Shown: one piece after another, positions 63,890 through 64,000 of the stretch
Layout: the number at the start of each line of letters is the position of its first letter
Position numbering within the stretch: the first letter of the stretch is position 1
Program-made: the position numbers and the translations under genes
NCBI GenBank assembly: GCA_949316235.1
Contig: OX438745.1
Span: forward strand, 8,809,001 to 8,873,000
Length of the DNA stretch: 64,000 nt
Direction of reading: 5' to 3'
From: Oegoconia quadripuncta
Taxonomy: Eukaryota; Arthropoda; Insecta; Lepidoptera; Autostichidae
Notes under the pieces: model-generated
The model's database searches: none
The model's input: the letters and a program-made list of their open reading frames with translations, nothing else
What the model was told of the DNA's origin: nothing

Positions 63890-64000
63890 TAATAAGTATG
63901 GATTACCTCAAGTTAATAAGAAAAAACTGGGCTTATTTAAAGATGAAAATCATGGTAAAATATTTAAAGAGTTTGTCGGGTTGAGGTCCAAATTGTACGC
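63890..64000 (+). pseudogene. Polymerase continuation in another frame, cut by window
   Basis: From about 63891 the next frame shows [18 protein letters not shown] and [10 protein letters not shown], the conserved block after motif C in Polinton-type polymerases. It is offset from the upstream frame at the AT-rich run 63878-63896 and runs off the window edge. The final KxY region and all downstream genes are outside. Confidence 0.75.

Overview
The window looks like lepidopteran (moth or butterfly) genomic DNA from a transposon-rich, gene-poor region. The base composition is AT-rich. It is packed with tRNA-headed SINEs, short 3' ends of CR1/Jockey-like and RTE-like non-LTR retrotransposons, Helitron-like elements ending in CTAG, and several MITE families. 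The lineage is inferred from the repeat types as I remember them, not from a search. I recognise no cellular protein-coding gene, tRNA gene or rRNA gene. The tRNA-like and 5S-like stretches are heads of SINEs.

Layout. 0.4-2.9 kb: a 5'-truncated CR1-group LINE with a long intact reverse transcriptase frame (minus strand). 3-31 kb: a mosaic of SINE family A (13 substantial copies plus fragments across the window, about 340 bp when full length), SINE families D, E and F, LINE tails, hAT-like and PIF/Harbinger-like MITEs, Helitron-like elements and nested insertions. One nested insertion splits a SINE with a retroelement 3' end encoding a 136-residue protein with an RPDG...WDAT signature. 31.5-33.2 kb: a second, broken LINE (minus strand). 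33-58 kb: more of the same families, plus a near-identical 212-bp tandem duplication at 54.7-55.1 kb.

The most interesting part is the right end, about 58.0 kb to the window edge. This is the left part of a virus-like, self-synthesising type element of the Polinton/Maverick-adintovirus kind. A repeat-rich leader (about 30-40 bp 'attcgcgg' repeats, then a 90-bp and a 60-bp direct repeat) precedes two genes on the plus strand. Each has a candidate TATA box and initiator, a short 5' UTR, and a first exon ending at a consensus GTAAGT donor whose reading frame continues exactly into the next open frame. The first encodes about 157 residues of unknown function. The second encodes a protein-primed-type family B DNA polymerase with complete exonuclease I-III and polymerase A-B-C motifs, two C2H2 zinc fingers and an N-terminal region resembling an OTU-like cysteine protease. 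The polymerase frame closes 111 bases before the window edge, although recognisable homologous sequence continues in another frame. This copy therefore appears broken there, unless the assembly is wrong. Integrase and capsid genes, if present, lie beyond the window.

The rest of the sequence interacts only as a record of insertions: LINE tails inside MITEs, LINE tails inside LINE tails, Helitron-like elements inside LINE tails and retroelements inside SINEs. Repeat names here (A, B, C...) are local labels, not database names. Edges are judged by eye and are good to about 5-20 bases except where a target-site duplication is stated.
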